The notes beneath the pieces are model-generated. The model was not told the origin of the DNA. It did not search any database and was given only the letters and a program-made list of their open reading frames with translations. A stretch of DNA of 64,000 bases, from NCBI RefSeq assembly GCF_036038375.1, contig NZ_CP107935.1, positions 7,068,001 through 7,132,000 on the forward strand, read 5' to 3'. The stretch is from Streptomyces sp. NBC_00414. GTDB taxonomy: Bacteria; Actinomycetota; Actinomycetes; Streptomycetales; Streptomycetaceae. Below, in pieces: positions 49,375 to 58,041 of this stretch. Position numbers and translations under genes: made by a program. How positions within the stretch are numbered: the first letter of the stretch is position 1; each line of letters begins with the position of its first letter.

Positions 49375-51480
49375 ATGGCCGGGGATGCGCACGGCAGAGG
49401 CGTCAGGGACGGCAGGGACGGCAGGGACGGCAAGGGGGGCGGAGGCGGCGCGGTCGGGCCCGAGCACGTACAGGGCGGCGTCCTCGTCTCGATCGGGGCG
49501 CTGCTCCTGGGGCTGCTGCTCGCCGCGCTCGACCAGACGATCGTGTCGACCGCGCTGCCGACCATCGTCAGCGACCTCGGCGGGCTCGATCATCTGTCGT
49601 GGGTCGTCACGGCGTATCTGCTGGCCTCCACGGCCGCCACCCCGCTCTGGGGCAAGCTCGGTGACCAGTACGGGCGCAAGAAGCTGTTCCAGATCGCCGT
49701 CGTGATCTTCCTGATCGGCTCGGCGCTGTGCGGCATGGCGCAGAACATGCCCCAACTCATCGCCTTCCGCGCCCTCCAGGGGCTCGGCGGCGGCGGGCTC
49801 ATCGTGCTGTCGATGGCGATCGTCGGCGACATCGTCCCGCCCCGGGAGAGGGGCAAGTACCAGGGGCTGTTCGGCGCGGTCTTCGGCGCGACCAGTGTCC
49901 TCGGACCCCTGCTCGGCGGGCTGTTCACCGAGCACCTGAGCTGGCGCTGGGTCTTCTACATCAACCTTCCCGTCGGGGTCGTCGCGCTCGCCGTCATCGC
50001 CGCCGTCCTGCACATCCCGGTCCGCTCGCGGCACCACACGATCGACTACCTCGGTACGTTCCTGATCGCGGCCGTCGCCACCTGCCTGGTCCTCGTCGCC
50101 TCGCTCGGCGGCAACACCTGGGGCTGGGGCTCGCCGCAGATCATCGGCCTCGCGGTGCTCGGTGTCGTACTCGGCGTGGCGTTCGTGGCCGTCGAGCGCC
50201 GCGCCGCCGAACCCGTCCTGCCGCTGAAACTGTTCGGGATCCGCACCTTCACCCTCGCCGCGGTGATCAGCTTCGTCGTCGGCTTCGCGATGTTCGGCGC
50301 GATGACGTACCTGCCGACGTTCCTGCAGGTCGTCCAGGGTGTGTCGCCCACCATGTCGGGCGTGCACATGCTGCCGATGGTCGCCGGACTGCTGGTCTCC
50401 TCGACCGTCTCCGGGCAGATCGTCAGCCGTACGGGCCGCTGGAAGGTGTTCCCCATCGCGGGCACCGCCGTCACGGCGCTCGGGCTGCTGCTCCTGCACC
50501 GGCTCGACGTGGACAGCTCCACGGGCGAGATGAGCCTGTACTTCCTCGTCTTCGGCCTCGGACTCGGTCTCGTGATGCAGGTCCTCGTCCTGATCGTCCA
50601 GAACGCCGTCTCGTACGAGGATCTGGGCGTCGCGACCTCCGGCGCCACCTTCTTCCGCTCCATCGGCGCCTCGTTCGGCGTCGCCATCTTCGGCTCGGTC
50701 TTCACGAGCCGCCTGAGCAGCGAACTGACCGACGTGCTCCGCGGGCAGAGCCTCCCGCCGGGCGTGGGCGCCGACGCGCTGAAATCCGACCCGAAGATCA
50801 TCGGTGAGCTGCCGGCCGTGCTCCGGCCACCCGTCGTCGAGGCGTACGCCGTCTCCATCACGGACGTCTTCCTGTACGCGGCACCGGTGGCCCTCGTCGG
50901 CTTCGTGCTCGCCTGGTTCCTGCGCGAGGACCGGCTGCGGGGCTCGGTGACGGCGCCCGACGCCACCCAGACGCTGGCCAGCAACCCTGTGGAGCGCTCC
51001 TCGTACGACGAGGTGTGCCGCGCGCTGTCCGTGCTGGGTACGCGGGAGGGGCGGCGGCAGATCTACGAGAAGATCACCACCCGCGCGGGGTACGACCTGC
51101 TGCCCGCCGCGAGCTGGCTGCTGCTGCGCATCAGGCGGTACGGCTGGACCGAGCCCGCCGCTCTCGCCGAGCACAGCGCGGTGCCCCTGCCGGTCGTCAT
51201 GGCGGCCGCGCGGCAGGTGGAGGAGCGGCGGCTCGCCGTGCGTGAGGGGGTCGATCTCGTCCTCACCGAGCAGGGGCGTGAGGTGGCCGAGAGGCTGGCC
51301 GGGGCCCGAGAGGAGTCCCTCGCCGAGCTGCTCGGCGACTGGTGGGGTCCGGACCGGCCGACCGACCTCGTCCAACTCGTGTCGGAGTTGAACGCCGAGC
51401 TGTGCGGCTCCGACGCGGAGCGGCCGCACGAGGAGTCGGCGTCGCCCGGCCCGGCCGGCCGGACGTGGCTAGGCAAGTAA
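49375..51480 (+). CDS. MFS transporter with C-terminal winged-helix domain
   Basis: Protein of 701 residues. Residues 30-560 form a 14-helix DHA2/EmrB pump: LAALDQTIVSTALPTIVSDL, motif A GKLGDQYGRKKLF, motif C GPLLGGLFTEHLSW. After the last helix, residues about 565-690 resemble a MarR-like winged helix (YDEVCRALSVLGTREGRRQI, GYDLLPAASWLLLRIRRYGW, EGVDLVLTEQGREVAERLAG). ATG at 49375 has GGGAGG five bases upstream; an ATG at 49336 is in frame but lacks one. Few transporters carry such a domain. The N-terminal RDGRDGRDGKGGGG is low complexity. Confidence 0.88.
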   Translation: MAGDAHGRGVRDGRDGRDGKGGGGGAVGPEHVQGGVLVSIGALLLGLLLAALDQTIVSTALPTIVSDLGGLDHLSWVVTAYLLASTAATPLWGKLGDQYGRKKLFQIAVVIFLIGSALCGMAQNMPQLIAFRALQGLGGGGLIVLSMAIVGDIVPPRERGKYQGLFGAVFGATSVLGPLLGGLFTEHLSWRWVFYINLPVGVVALAVIAAVLHIPVRSRHHTIDYLGTFLIAAVATCLVLVASLGGNTWGWGSPQIIGLAVLGVVLGVAFVAVERRAAEPVLPLKLFGIRTFTLAAVISFVVGFAMFGAMTYLPTFLQVVQGVSPTMSGVHMLPMVAGLLVSSTVSGQIVSRTGRWKVFPIAGTAVTALGLLLLHRLDVDSSTGEMSLYFLVFGLGLGLVMQVLVLIVQNAVSYEDLGVATSGATFFRSIGASFGVAIFGSVFTSRLSSELTDVLRGQSLPPGVGADALKSDPKIIGELPAVLRPPVVEAYAVSITDVFLYAAPVALVGFVLAWFLREDRLRGSVTAPDATQTLASNPVERSSYDEVCRALSVLGTREGRRQIYEKITTRAGYDLLPAASWLLLRIRRYGWTEPAALAEHSAVPLPVVMAAARQVEERRLAVREGVDLVLTEQGREVAERLAGAREESLAELLGDWWGPDRPTDLVQLVSELNAELCGSDAERPHEESASPGPAGRTWLGK

Positions 51481-52128
51481 GCCGCCCCACGGCCTGACCC
51501 GCGACCGCCCCGGGGCCCGGCCTCCCACCCGCGCGCGGATGAATGCCCCCGCCATCGACACGGCGCCCTCACCGACACGCTCCCGTCCCCGATACGGCAC
51601 CGTCCGCGACCACCCGCCCGCAATGACCGGTCGGCGACGCCCCGCAAGCGCCGCGGCGACCGGTCGGCGACGACTTCCGGCGGGGACCGCTCCTCCGCGC
51701 CGCGCCCCCGGCGGCGACCGGCCCGCTGCCCCCGGTGGGAACCGGTCCAGGGCGATCGGTCCGTGTCTTGCCCCCGGCGGCGGTCGGGCCGCGGTGCCCC
51801 GTCCGCATCGCGCCCCCGGGCGGCGACCGGTCCGCGGCGACCGGTCCGCGTTGCGTCACCCGGCGGCGACCAGCCCGCGATGCCCTGTCCGCCTTGCGCC
51901 CTCCAGCGGGACCGGCCCGTGGTGCCCGGTTCGGGTCGCCCCCCCCCGGCGGCAGCCGCTCCGCGGTGCCCCGTCCGCGTCGCCCCCCGAGGGCGACGCC
52001 CCGCCCCCCCCGGGAGGGGCAGCGCCTCGATCGCCGCGTAGATCCGGACACCGTCCGTTTGTTAGGCGAAGTCCGGGCAACCCGAATGAAGAAGCGGCCC
52101 GCTGGGCCCAGAACCCGGAAGGCAATCC
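51481..52128. repeat. Degenerate 43-bp tandem array in a 648-base gap
   Basis: Units start near 51711, 51752, 51791, 51834, 51877, 51919 and 51963 and share GCGGTGCCCCGTCCGC-type starts followed by a GGCGGCGACC block. Period is about 43 bases (41-44). The first and third of the clearest copies (51791 and 51963) match exactly over GCGGTGCCCCGTCCGC. 43 is not a multiple of three, and no protein-like frame is supported. Confidence 0.7.
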
Positions 52129-52824
52129 ATGTCCACAGGCGTGATCATCGTTCTGATCGTGATCGTGGTGGCCCTCGTCGCCGCCGTGATCGCTCGGCTC
52201 GTGATGGCCCGCGGGGCGGGCGGCGGGCAGAGCCTGAAGCGGCGCTTCGGGCCCGAGTACGACCGGGCGCTCGCCCGGCACGACGGCGACTCGAAGGCCG
52301 CCGAACGTGAGCTTGAGGAGCGCGTGCAGCAGCACGGTTCGCTGCGCGAGCAGCCGCTGGACCCCACGGCACGGGAGCGTTACGCGGTCCGCTGGACCGC
52401 GATCCAGGAGCAGTTCGTCGACTCGCCGCGCGACGCCGTCGTCGAGGCGGACCGGCTGCTCGCCGAGGTGGCGGGCGCGCGCGGCTTCCCGGCCGGCGAC
52501 CGCTACGAGGAGCAGCTCTCCGCGCTCTCCGTGCACCACGCGCACCACGTGAACGGCTACCGCCGTGTCCACCTGGCCGCGCACCCGAACGGAGCCGGCG
52601 CGGACCGGGCCGACACGGAGGAGCTGCGTGAGTCCCTGGTCGAGGCCCGCGCCCTCTTCGAAGCCCTGACCACCGCCGACCGCCACGCCCGCGACGACAA
52701 GGCGCAGCTGCGGAAGGCCGACAGGGGCGAGGAGGAAGCGGCCGGGACCACTCGAACCGACAGCTCCCGCGGCCGTTCTCATGCGCCGTGGGCACTCAAC
52801 AGGCGTCACGTCAAGGGGAGTTGA
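52129..52824 (+). CDS. Membrane-anchored protein with FVDSPR-type domain (first paralogue)
   Basis: Protein of 231 residues. An N-terminal transmembrane segment (VIIVLIVIVVALVAAVIARL) precedes an acidic helical domain. The domain contains QEQFVDSPRDAVVEADRLLAEV and, later, ADTEELRESLVEARALFEAL. The same two blocks occur in the next gene. No known enzyme motif is seen. GGAAGG lies six bases before the ATG. It follows the 43-bp array and is five bases upstream of its paralogue, so both should be co-transcribed. Confidence 0.82.
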   Translation: MSTGVIIVLIVIVVALVAAVIARLVMARGAGGGQSLKRRFGPEYDRALARHDGDSKAAERELEERVQQHGSLREQPLDPTARERYAVRWTAIQEQFVDSPRDAVVEADRLLAEVAGARGFPAGDRYEEQLSALSVHHAHHVNGYRRVHLAAHPNGAGADRADTEELRESLVEARALFEALTTADRHARDDKAQLRKADRGEEEAAGTTRTDSSRGRSHAPWALNRRHVKGS

Positions 52825-52829
52825 TACGC

Positions 52830-53642
52830 ATGCCGGACAACACCGCGGCAGGACCGTCCAGGGACCAGCGGGACCAGCGGGACGAGCGGGATGAGTTGGA
52901 TGAGCGGGGCGATGTGACGAGGACGCCGGGTACGAGCGGCGCGAGGGAAACCGGCCACGACACGGTCCGTGAGGGCGTGGTGGGCCGCGAGGCCTCCACC
53001 CGGGCCCCCGAGGGCGGCGCGGCCCGGACGGGCTCCGGCGCGCGCGACGACGTGCTGGGCGGCCGGGACACGGCGGCTCAGGACCGGGCCCGTGAGGGGG
53101 GCCAGGACACGATGGTCGGCGGAAGGATCCCGGCCGTCCCGCGTACACCGGAGCAGGAGCGCTCACCGGGGCGTGAGGGCCGCGGCACAGGCAAGGCCCC
53201 GGGTGGTGTCGGGAGCGTGCCGAGCGGCACCGGTAAGGCCCTGAGCGGCACGGGTGGCACCGGCGGCACCGGGAATGTCACGGGCGGCCGGAGCGGCGCG
53301 TCCCGTGAGGGCATCCTGGGCGCCGAGGCCAGGGTGAACGCCGGCAGCACCGAGGGCTCAGGCGGACACGGACGGCTCATGCCGCACGACGAGGGCGACA
53401 AGTGGTCGCTGCGACTGCAGCACGCGGTCACCGAGTTCGTCGACTCGCCCCGCGGCTCGGTCGAGGAGGCGGACCAGGTGCTGCGGGAGGTCGCGGAGCG
53501 GATCACCGAGGCCGTCTCCCGGCGGCGGAGCGCCCTGGGCACGACCTGGCAGACCACCGGCGGCGACAAGGCCGACACGGAGCAACTGCGGCTGGCCCTG
53601 AAGGACTACCGCGAGCTGACGGAACGGCTCCTGAAGATATGA
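52830..53642 (+). CDS. Paralogue of 52129 gene with low-complexity N-terminus
   Basis: Protein of 270 residues. Residues 1-180 are disordered, rich in Asp/Arg and Gly/Thr (RDQRDQRDERDELDERGD, then GTGGTGGTGN). Residues about 185-270 carry the same domain as the upstream gene: TEFVDSPRGSVEEADQVLREV and DKADTEQLRLALKDYRELTE. No membrane segment is seen, so this one is probably soluble. GGGGAG lies nine bases before the ATG. Tandem, co-transcribed paralogues of this kind suggest a complex or a membrane/soluble pair. Confidence 0.82.
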   Translation: MPDNTAAGPSRDQRDQRDERDELDERGDVTRTPGTSGARETGHDTVREGVVGREASTRAPEGGAARTGSGARDDVLGGRDTAAQDRAREGGQDTMVGGRIPAVPRTPEQERSPGREGRGTGKAPGGVGSVPSGTGKALSGTGGTGGTGNVTGGRSGASREGILGAEARVNAGSTEGSGGHGRLMPHDEGDKWSLRLQHAVTEFVDSPRGSVEEADQVLREVAERITEAVSRRRSALGTTWQTTGGDKADTEQLRLALKDYRELTERLLKI

Positions 53643-53661
53643 GCTGAGCAGGATCGATCGA

Positions 53662-53700
53662 GGTGGCCCCGCCCGGGCGCTGTGCCGGGGCGGGGCCACC
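53662..53700. terminator. Bidirectional terminator
   Basis: GGTGGCCCCGCC pairs with GGCGGGGCCACC, 12 bp, with a 15-base loop. It lies between the convergent paralogue gene and the DUF1992 gene. Confidence 0.92.
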
Positions 53701-53705
53701 TCGCG

Positions 53706-54110
53706 TCAGTGGGCGCGGCGCTCGTGCCAGTCGCGGACGATCTCCTCCACGTCGTACGGCTTGAGACCCAGCGGCGGTCCGGGCGGCGGCTTGAACATCA
53801 TCTCGCGGATCTTCGCGTTGATCTCGGTGACGATCCGCCGCACCACCCGCTCCGACGGCGCGGCGGCGGCCTGTTCCAGCGCGTCCTCCGCCTCCTTGCG
53901 CAACTCCAGCGTCGGTGGCAGCACGGACATGCCCTCGCGGGCCATCTTCTGCTTGATCCACCACAGTTCGTCGTAGGACGTGTCGGGGCCGCTCGGCAAC
54001 GGCTTGCCCGCACCGACGAGTTCGGTGAACTCGCCGCGGGCCTCCGCCTCGCGGATCTGCCGGTCGACCCACGTCTCGAAGCTGACTCCGGGAGGCTTGC
54101 GCTCGGTCAT
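53706..54110 (-). CDS. DUF1992 (DnaJC28-like) protein
   Basis: Protein of 134 residues in the DUF1992 family (related to the DnaJ homologue C28 conserved domain). Typical parts are VSFETWVDRQIREAEARGEF, then GAGKPLP, DELWWIKQKMAREG and the central VRRIVTEINAKIREMMFKPP. The role is unknown. The ATG at 54110 begins MTERKPPGVSFETW. An upstream extension in the same frame covers GGTATGGACCGC repeats and is not coding. It converges on the paralogue gene. Confidence 0.88.
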   Translation of the reverse strand: MTERKPPGVSFETWVDRQIREAEARGEFTELVGAGKPLPSGPDTSYDELWWIKQKMAREGMSVLPPTLELRKEAEDALEQAAAAPSERVVRRIVTEINAKIREMMFKPPPGPPLGLKPYDVEEIVRDWHERRAH

Positions 54111-54167
54111 GGGTCCATTGTGCCGGAGGCCGTGCGGGAGCGGCGAGCGGTATGCGACCGTGCCGCA

Positions 54168-54227
54168 CGGTATGGACCGCGTGTGCCCGGACGGTATGGA
54201 CCGCATGTGCCGCACGGTATGGACCGC
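54168..54227 (+). repeat. CGGTATGGACCGC tandem repeats
   Basis: CGGTATGGACCGC occurs at 54168, 54192 and 54215, 24 and 23 bases apart, in the divergent gap between DUF1992 and the FHA gene. The core is itself an imperfect palindrome. A TATCAT at 54273 could be a -10 box for the FHA gene. Confidence 0.75.
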
Positions 54228-54365
54228 GCCGGACGATATGGGACTGTGCGGGACGATGTACGTCCGGGCGCTCTATCATTCGGCGGCGACACGTCGCCGG
54301 GCGTCAAACACGTTCCGGCGCGCGACAATTGGAACGCGGGAACGCGCGGGAACGAAGGAGCACAC

Positions 54366-54770
54366 GTGCTCGAACTCACCATGGCCTCGGTGTCCGGGAC
54401 GGACGCCGGCGCGACGGCCGGAATGCAGATGGCCGACGCGCCGAGCGAGCCCGGCGCCGTGCTGCGCGTGGGGCGCGACCGGGGCGCGTGCCGCCTCGCG
54501 ACACCCGACGACTGGCTGTTCGTCTCGCGGGTCCACCTGGAGTTCCTGTGCGGACCCGAGGGGACCTGGCAGGTGACCTGGCTGCGGGGCACGCACGACG
54601 ACCCGTCGTCCGAGGTGCGGTTCTCACTGGTCGGCGGGGGCGGCGGAGTCCAGCAGACGCTGCCGTACGGCGGGACGGCGAAGCTGCCCATGGGCGGTTC
54701 GGGCGAGCTGGTCATCATGGACCGCACGGGTCCGCGCAGCGTGAACGTGGGCTTCTACCAGGAGGTCTGA
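54366..54770 (+). CDS. Stand-alone FHA-domain protein
   Basis: Protein of 134 residues. It reads as one FHA domain: VLRVGRDRGACRLATPDDW, then SRVHLEF with the Ser-Arg-x-His of the phosphothreonine pocket, and a later strand ELVIMDRTGPRSVNVGF. FHA domains bind phosphothreonine, so it is probably a reader in a Ser/Thr kinase pathway, but no kinase gene is near. The GTG start has GAAGGAG five bases upstream. It converges on the O-methyltransferase. The sequence between them has 13-bp repeats. Confidence 0.8.
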   Translation: MLELTMASVSGTDAGATAGMQMADAPSEPGAVLRVGRDRGACRLATPDDWLFVSRVHLEFLCGPEGTWQVTWLRGTHDDPSSEVRFSLVGGGGGVQQTLPYGGTAKLPMGGSGELVIMDRTGPRSVNVGFYQEV

Positions 54771-54827
54771 GACCCCGGGGCGGGGCCCCGCGCCGGCACA
54801 CGAGCGCGGGGCTCCCGCCAACAGGTA

Positions 54828-54864
54828 CGGCGTACGGCCACGGCGTACGGCCACGGCGTACGGC
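54828..54864 (+). repeat. 13-bp tandem repeat between FHA and O-methyltransferase genes
   Basis: CGGCGTACGGCCA is present at 54828 and 54841 and, incomplete, at 54854. Confidence 0.8.
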
Positions 54865-54894
54865 TATGCGTACGGCGCCGTGCGCGCCCGGCTC

Positions 54895-55566
54895 CTACGG
54901 CAGTACGCGCGCCAGCGCGAACCCGTCGTACCCCTTCACCCCGACCGTCTGGATCGCCGTGGCGGACACCTTGGGGTGCGCGGCGAAGATGTCGAGCGCC
55001 TCGCGGGTGCCCCGCACGCTCGGGTCCTCGGTGGTGGCGTCGGTGACCGCGCCGCCGCGGACGACGTTGTCGAGGATGATCAGGCTGCCCGGGCGGGTGA
55101 GCTTCAGGGCCCACTCCACGTAGCGCGGGTTGTTCACCTTGTCCGCGTCGATGAAGACCACGTCGAAGGGGGCGGGGTTCTCCTCGGCCAGCGTCTGCAG
55201 ACCGATCAGCGCCGGTCCCACCCGGACCTCGGTGATCTTGTCCAGACCGGCGCGGGCGAGGTTGTGCCGGGCCACTTCGGCGTGTTGTTCGCTGTACTCC
55301 AGGGTGATCAGCCGGCCGTCCCCGGGGAGGGCGCGGGCCAGCCAGATGGTGCTGTAACCGCCGAGTGTGCCGATCTCCAGGATGCGGGTCGCGCCCTGGA
55401 TCACGGCGAGCAGGTGCAGCAGCTTGCCCTGGTTGGGGGCGACGTTGATCTGCGGAAGTCCGGCGGCGTCGCTGTCGCGCAGCGCTTGGGTCAGGGCGTC
55501 GTCCGGCGGGGCGAGGAGCCCGGTGAAGTAGTCGTCCACGTCGTGCCAGAGCTGCGGCTCGGTCAT
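54895..55566 (-). CDS. Class I O-methyltransferase, COMT-like
   Basis: Protein of 223 residues in the cation-dependent (caffeoyl-CoA/catechol) O-methyltransferase family. SAM motif I is RILEIGTLGGYSTIWLARAL, the acidic strand is LITLEYSEQHAEVA, and DVVFIDADKVNN carries metal-binding acidic residues. RPGSLIILDNVVRGGAV completes the pattern. AAGGTT lies before the ATG. The promoter region holds direct repeats that look like a MarR-type operator. It probably modifies a catechol or aromatic compound. Confidence 0.92.
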   Translation of the reverse strand: MTEPQLWHDVDDYFTGLLAPPDDALTQALRDSDAAGLPQINVAPNQGKLLHLLAVIQGATRILEIGTLGGYSTIWLARALPGDGRLITLEYSEQHAEVARHNLARAGLDKITEVRVGPALIGLQTLAEENPAPFDVVFIDADKVNNPRYVEWALKLTRPGSLIILDNVVRGGAVTDATTEDPSVRGTREALDIFAAHPKVSATAIQTVGVKGYDGFALARVLP

Positions 55567-55586
55567 GCGGTGAACCTTTCGTCTGT

Positions 55587-55622
55587 CTACTTAGTTGAGC
55601 TACTTAGTTGAGCTAACTAGTT
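55587..55622 (-). promoter_or_regulatory. CTACTTAGTTGAG repeats, candidate MarR-type operator
   Basis: The plus strand reads CTACTTAGTTGAG twice (55587-55599, 55600-55612) and then CTAACTAGTT. The second copy and the partial third form a near-palindrome TTAGTT-GAGCT-AACTAG. It lies 21-56 bases before the O-methyltransferase start, where a repressor would act. No regulator gene is adjacent in the window. Confidence 0.5.
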
Positions 55623-55890
55623 CCGTAGCCGAATATAGCCGGTTACCCACACGTTGGGTGGTTGTATTCCCGTCACGGCCTCGCGTGGCGGCGTGCCGGG
55701 GAGCTTCTTTGGCCTTACAACACCTCCATCAGGACAAAAGACTGAAGGACGTCAGGTGAAGAGGGGGTTGCCTGCGTCTCACAACGGAGGTGGTGCGAGC
55801 CTCTAAGGGGTCGAACAGGAATCAGACGCATGAGACCCATGGGACTCATGGGGTGCAGCGGACGAAGCGGGGCGGGAGGGCCGACGGCAG
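55623..55890. other. Divergent gap, no feature
   Basis: Lies between the operator of the O-methyltransferase and the glycosyltransferase gene. No gene, hairpin or clear promoter is seen. Confidence 0.4.
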
Positions 55891-58041
55891 GTGGCGAATG
55901 TGGAGCACGGCGGACGACCAGGTGACTTCGGAGCGACGGCACCCGGGACGGCGAAGGCGCGGCTGGGCCTGGTCCGCGCGGGCCTCTGGCTGATCGCCGC
56001 CGTCCTGGCGGTACGACAGGTGGCCGTCGTCCTGAGCACACCGAAGGGCGAACGTCTGACGGACCTGGAGACCTGGGTCGGACCCGACGGCGTGCTGCAT
56101 GTGAACGGTTCGCTGTACGACTCGACGCGCTTCACGGGCACGCCGTTCGGCGGACTCGTCCTGAAGCCCCTCACCAAGGCGGCCGAGCAGGCCCTCGGCT
56201 GGGGCTGGACCTTCGGCACGCTGCTGCTGGTGGTCGCCCTCGGACTGGTCGCCGCCCGCGCCCTGCCACAGCCCGTGAGCCGTCGTACGGCGCTGCTGGC
56301 CGCACCTGTCGCGATCAGCCTCCTGATGCTGTCGCTGCCCGTGCGCAACACCCTGTATCTCGGCCAGACCAGCATCATCCCGGTCCTCCTCGTGCTCCTG
56401 GGCTGCTTCGCCGTGCGCGGGGAGCGGACGAGCGGGCTGCTGATCGGCCTCGCGGCGGCCCTGCAGCCCACCGTCCTGCTGTTCGCGCCGCTCCTGTGGT
56501 TCACCGGCCGCCGCCGGGCCGCCGTCTCCTCCGGGCTCACCTTCGCCGCGCTGACCGCGCTCGCGTGGGCCTCGATGCCGCACGACTCGTACACGTACTG
56601 GGTGCATCATCTGGCCGGGGTCGGGCTCGGCCGGCCAGCCGACGACCTCGGCAACCAGTCGCTGCACGGGGCGCTGCTGCGCATGGGCGTCGAGGGCCCG
56701 GTGGAGATCGGACTCTTCCTGACGCTCGGCACGGCCGTCGCCGTCCTCGGCCTGCGCCGCGCCGTGCGCTACGCCCGCGACGGACAGCTGCTGCTCGCCG
56801 TCGCGATCACCGGCTGCGTCGCCGTCGTCGTCGCGCCGACCACCTGGCAGCACCAGCTGCTGTGGGTCCTGCTCGCGATGGCCGGCCGGGTCGGCAAGAA
56901 GGCCGGCGACCGGTACGTGTGGCCGGTCGCCGTCGTCCTGGTGATGACGCTGCCCGCCAAGATGATGCTGCCGAACATGGCGTCGCTCTACCCGCTGCGC
57001 GACAACGTCGTCCTGATCGCCGCCCTCGCCGCGGCGACCGCGGTTCCGTTCCTGTCCCGCACCTCCGAGTACTACCGCTCGCCGATCCCGACGCGGTACG
57101 CGGAGCCGGTGCCCACCAGGTGGAAGCGCGTACCCCTGCTGCCGTTCCTGCGCCGGGTCCTCACCCGGCCGAACCTGCTCCTCGAACTGCTGCTGATCCG
57201 CGTCGGCTACTCCGCGTACCAGCAGGTCAGGCTCGCGGCGACGGGTGGCACCAACACCGGGGGCCGGGCCGTCGCCGAGCAGCACGGCGAGCAGATCCAC
57301 TCGATCGAGAAGTTCTTCTTCATCGACATCGAGCACTGGGTGAACCACGCGGTCGTGAAGGTCGGGTGGCTGGAGGACTTCTTCAACTTCTACTACTCGT
57401 CGTTCCACTTCCTGGTCCCGCTGAGCGTCCTGGGCGTCCTGTACGCCCGCCGGCCCGCCGAGTACCGCTGGGCCCGTGCGGCGCTCGGCTTCGCCACGCT
57501 GTTCGCGCTCGTCGGGTTCTGGCTCTACCCGCTGGCCCCGCCGCGGCTGATGCCCGAGCTCGGTTTCATCGACACCGTGCACGGTGTGCAGGACTTCTCC
57601 CAGCCGGACTACGGGACGCTGACCGCGCTCACCAACCAGTACGCGGCGATGCCCTCGCTGCACTTCGGCTGGTCGCTGTGGTGCGGGCTCGTCATCGCGA
57701 TCCTCGCCCCCAAGTGGTGGATGAAGGCCCTCGGCCTGCTGCACCCGCTGTTCACGGTCTCCGCGATCGTGGCGACCGGCAACCACTGGGTCCTGGACGC
57801 GGTGGGCGGCGCGGCCGTCGTCGGCGCCGGCTTCGGGCTGACCTACCTGCTCCAGGGCCCCAGGCCCCGCCCGCTCGCGAAAGCGGCAGGCAAGCCAGGA
57901 GAGGCCGAAGCGGCCGAGGGGGCCGAGGGGGCGGACAACACGGAAGGCTCCGGGGGCTCCGGCGGGTCCGGCGGGTCCGGCGGGTCCGAGGAGGTCAGCA
58001 TCGTGGGGCCGGCCCCGGCGAAGGGCCGTAACCCGAACTGA
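55891..58041 (+). CDS. Glycosyltransferase 87 / PAP2-type membrane fusion
   Basis: Large 716-residue membrane protein. Residues 20-400 have about ten helices in the GT87 mannosyltransferase style, with an early loop DLETWVGPDGVLHVNGSLYD, then WFTGRRRAAV and PTTWQHQLLW. Residues about 430-660 are a PAP2/inositol-phosphotransferase-like domain with AMPSLHFGWSLW and GNHWVLDAVGG, the two histidine motifs. The C-terminal tail is GSGGSGGSGG. Both parts occur in separate enzymes elsewhere, so a polyprenyl-phosphate-mannose sugar transfer plus a lipid phosphatase function is suggested. GTG start after GGGAGGG. It overlaps the next gene by 47 bases. Confidence 0.82.
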   Translation: MANVEHGGRPGDFGATAPGTAKARLGLVRAGLWLIAAVLAVRQVAVVLSTPKGERLTDLETWVGPDGVLHVNGSLYDSTRFTGTPFGGLVLKPLTKAAEQALGWGWTFGTLLLVVALGLVAARALPQPVSRRTALLAAPVAISLLMLSLPVRNTLYLGQTSIIPVLLVLLGCFAVRGERTSGLLIGLAAALQPTVLLFAPLLWFTGRRRAAVSSGLTFAALTALAWASMPHDSYTYWVHHLAGVGLGRPADDLGNQSLHGALLRMGVEGPVEIGLFLTLGTAVAVLGLRRAVRYARDGQLLLAVAITGCVAVVVAPTTWQHQLLWVLLAMAGRVGKKAGDRYVWPVAVVLVMTLPAKMMLPNMASLYPLRDNVVLIAALAAATAVPFLSRTSEYYRSPIPTRYAEPVPTRWKRVPLLPFLRRVLTRPNLLLELLLIRVGYSAYQQVRLAATGGTNTGGRAVAEQHGEQIHSIEKFFFIDIEHWVNHAVVKVGWLEDFFNFYYSSFHFLVPLSVLGVLYARRPAEYRWARAALGFATLFALVGFWLYPLAPPRLMPELGFIDTVHGVQDFSQPDYGTLTALTNQYAAMPSLHFGWSLWCGLVIAILAPKWWMKALGLLHPLFTVSAIVATGNHWVLDAVGGAAVVGAGFGLTYLLQGPRPRPLAKAAGKPGEAEAAEGAEGADNTEGSGGSGGSGGSGGSEEVSIVGPAPAKGRNPN

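Noticed and set aside
54111..54215. An N-terminal extension of the DUF1992 gene
   Set aside because: The extension covers GGTATGGACCGC repeats, has no ribosome site and does not resemble the family.
55846..57786. A 646-codon minus-strand frame opposite the GT87/PAP2 gene
   Set aside because: Its composition (His, Arg, Asp, Gly runs) is the usual mirror of GC-rich membrane genes. The plus strand has transmembrane helices and PAP2 motifs.
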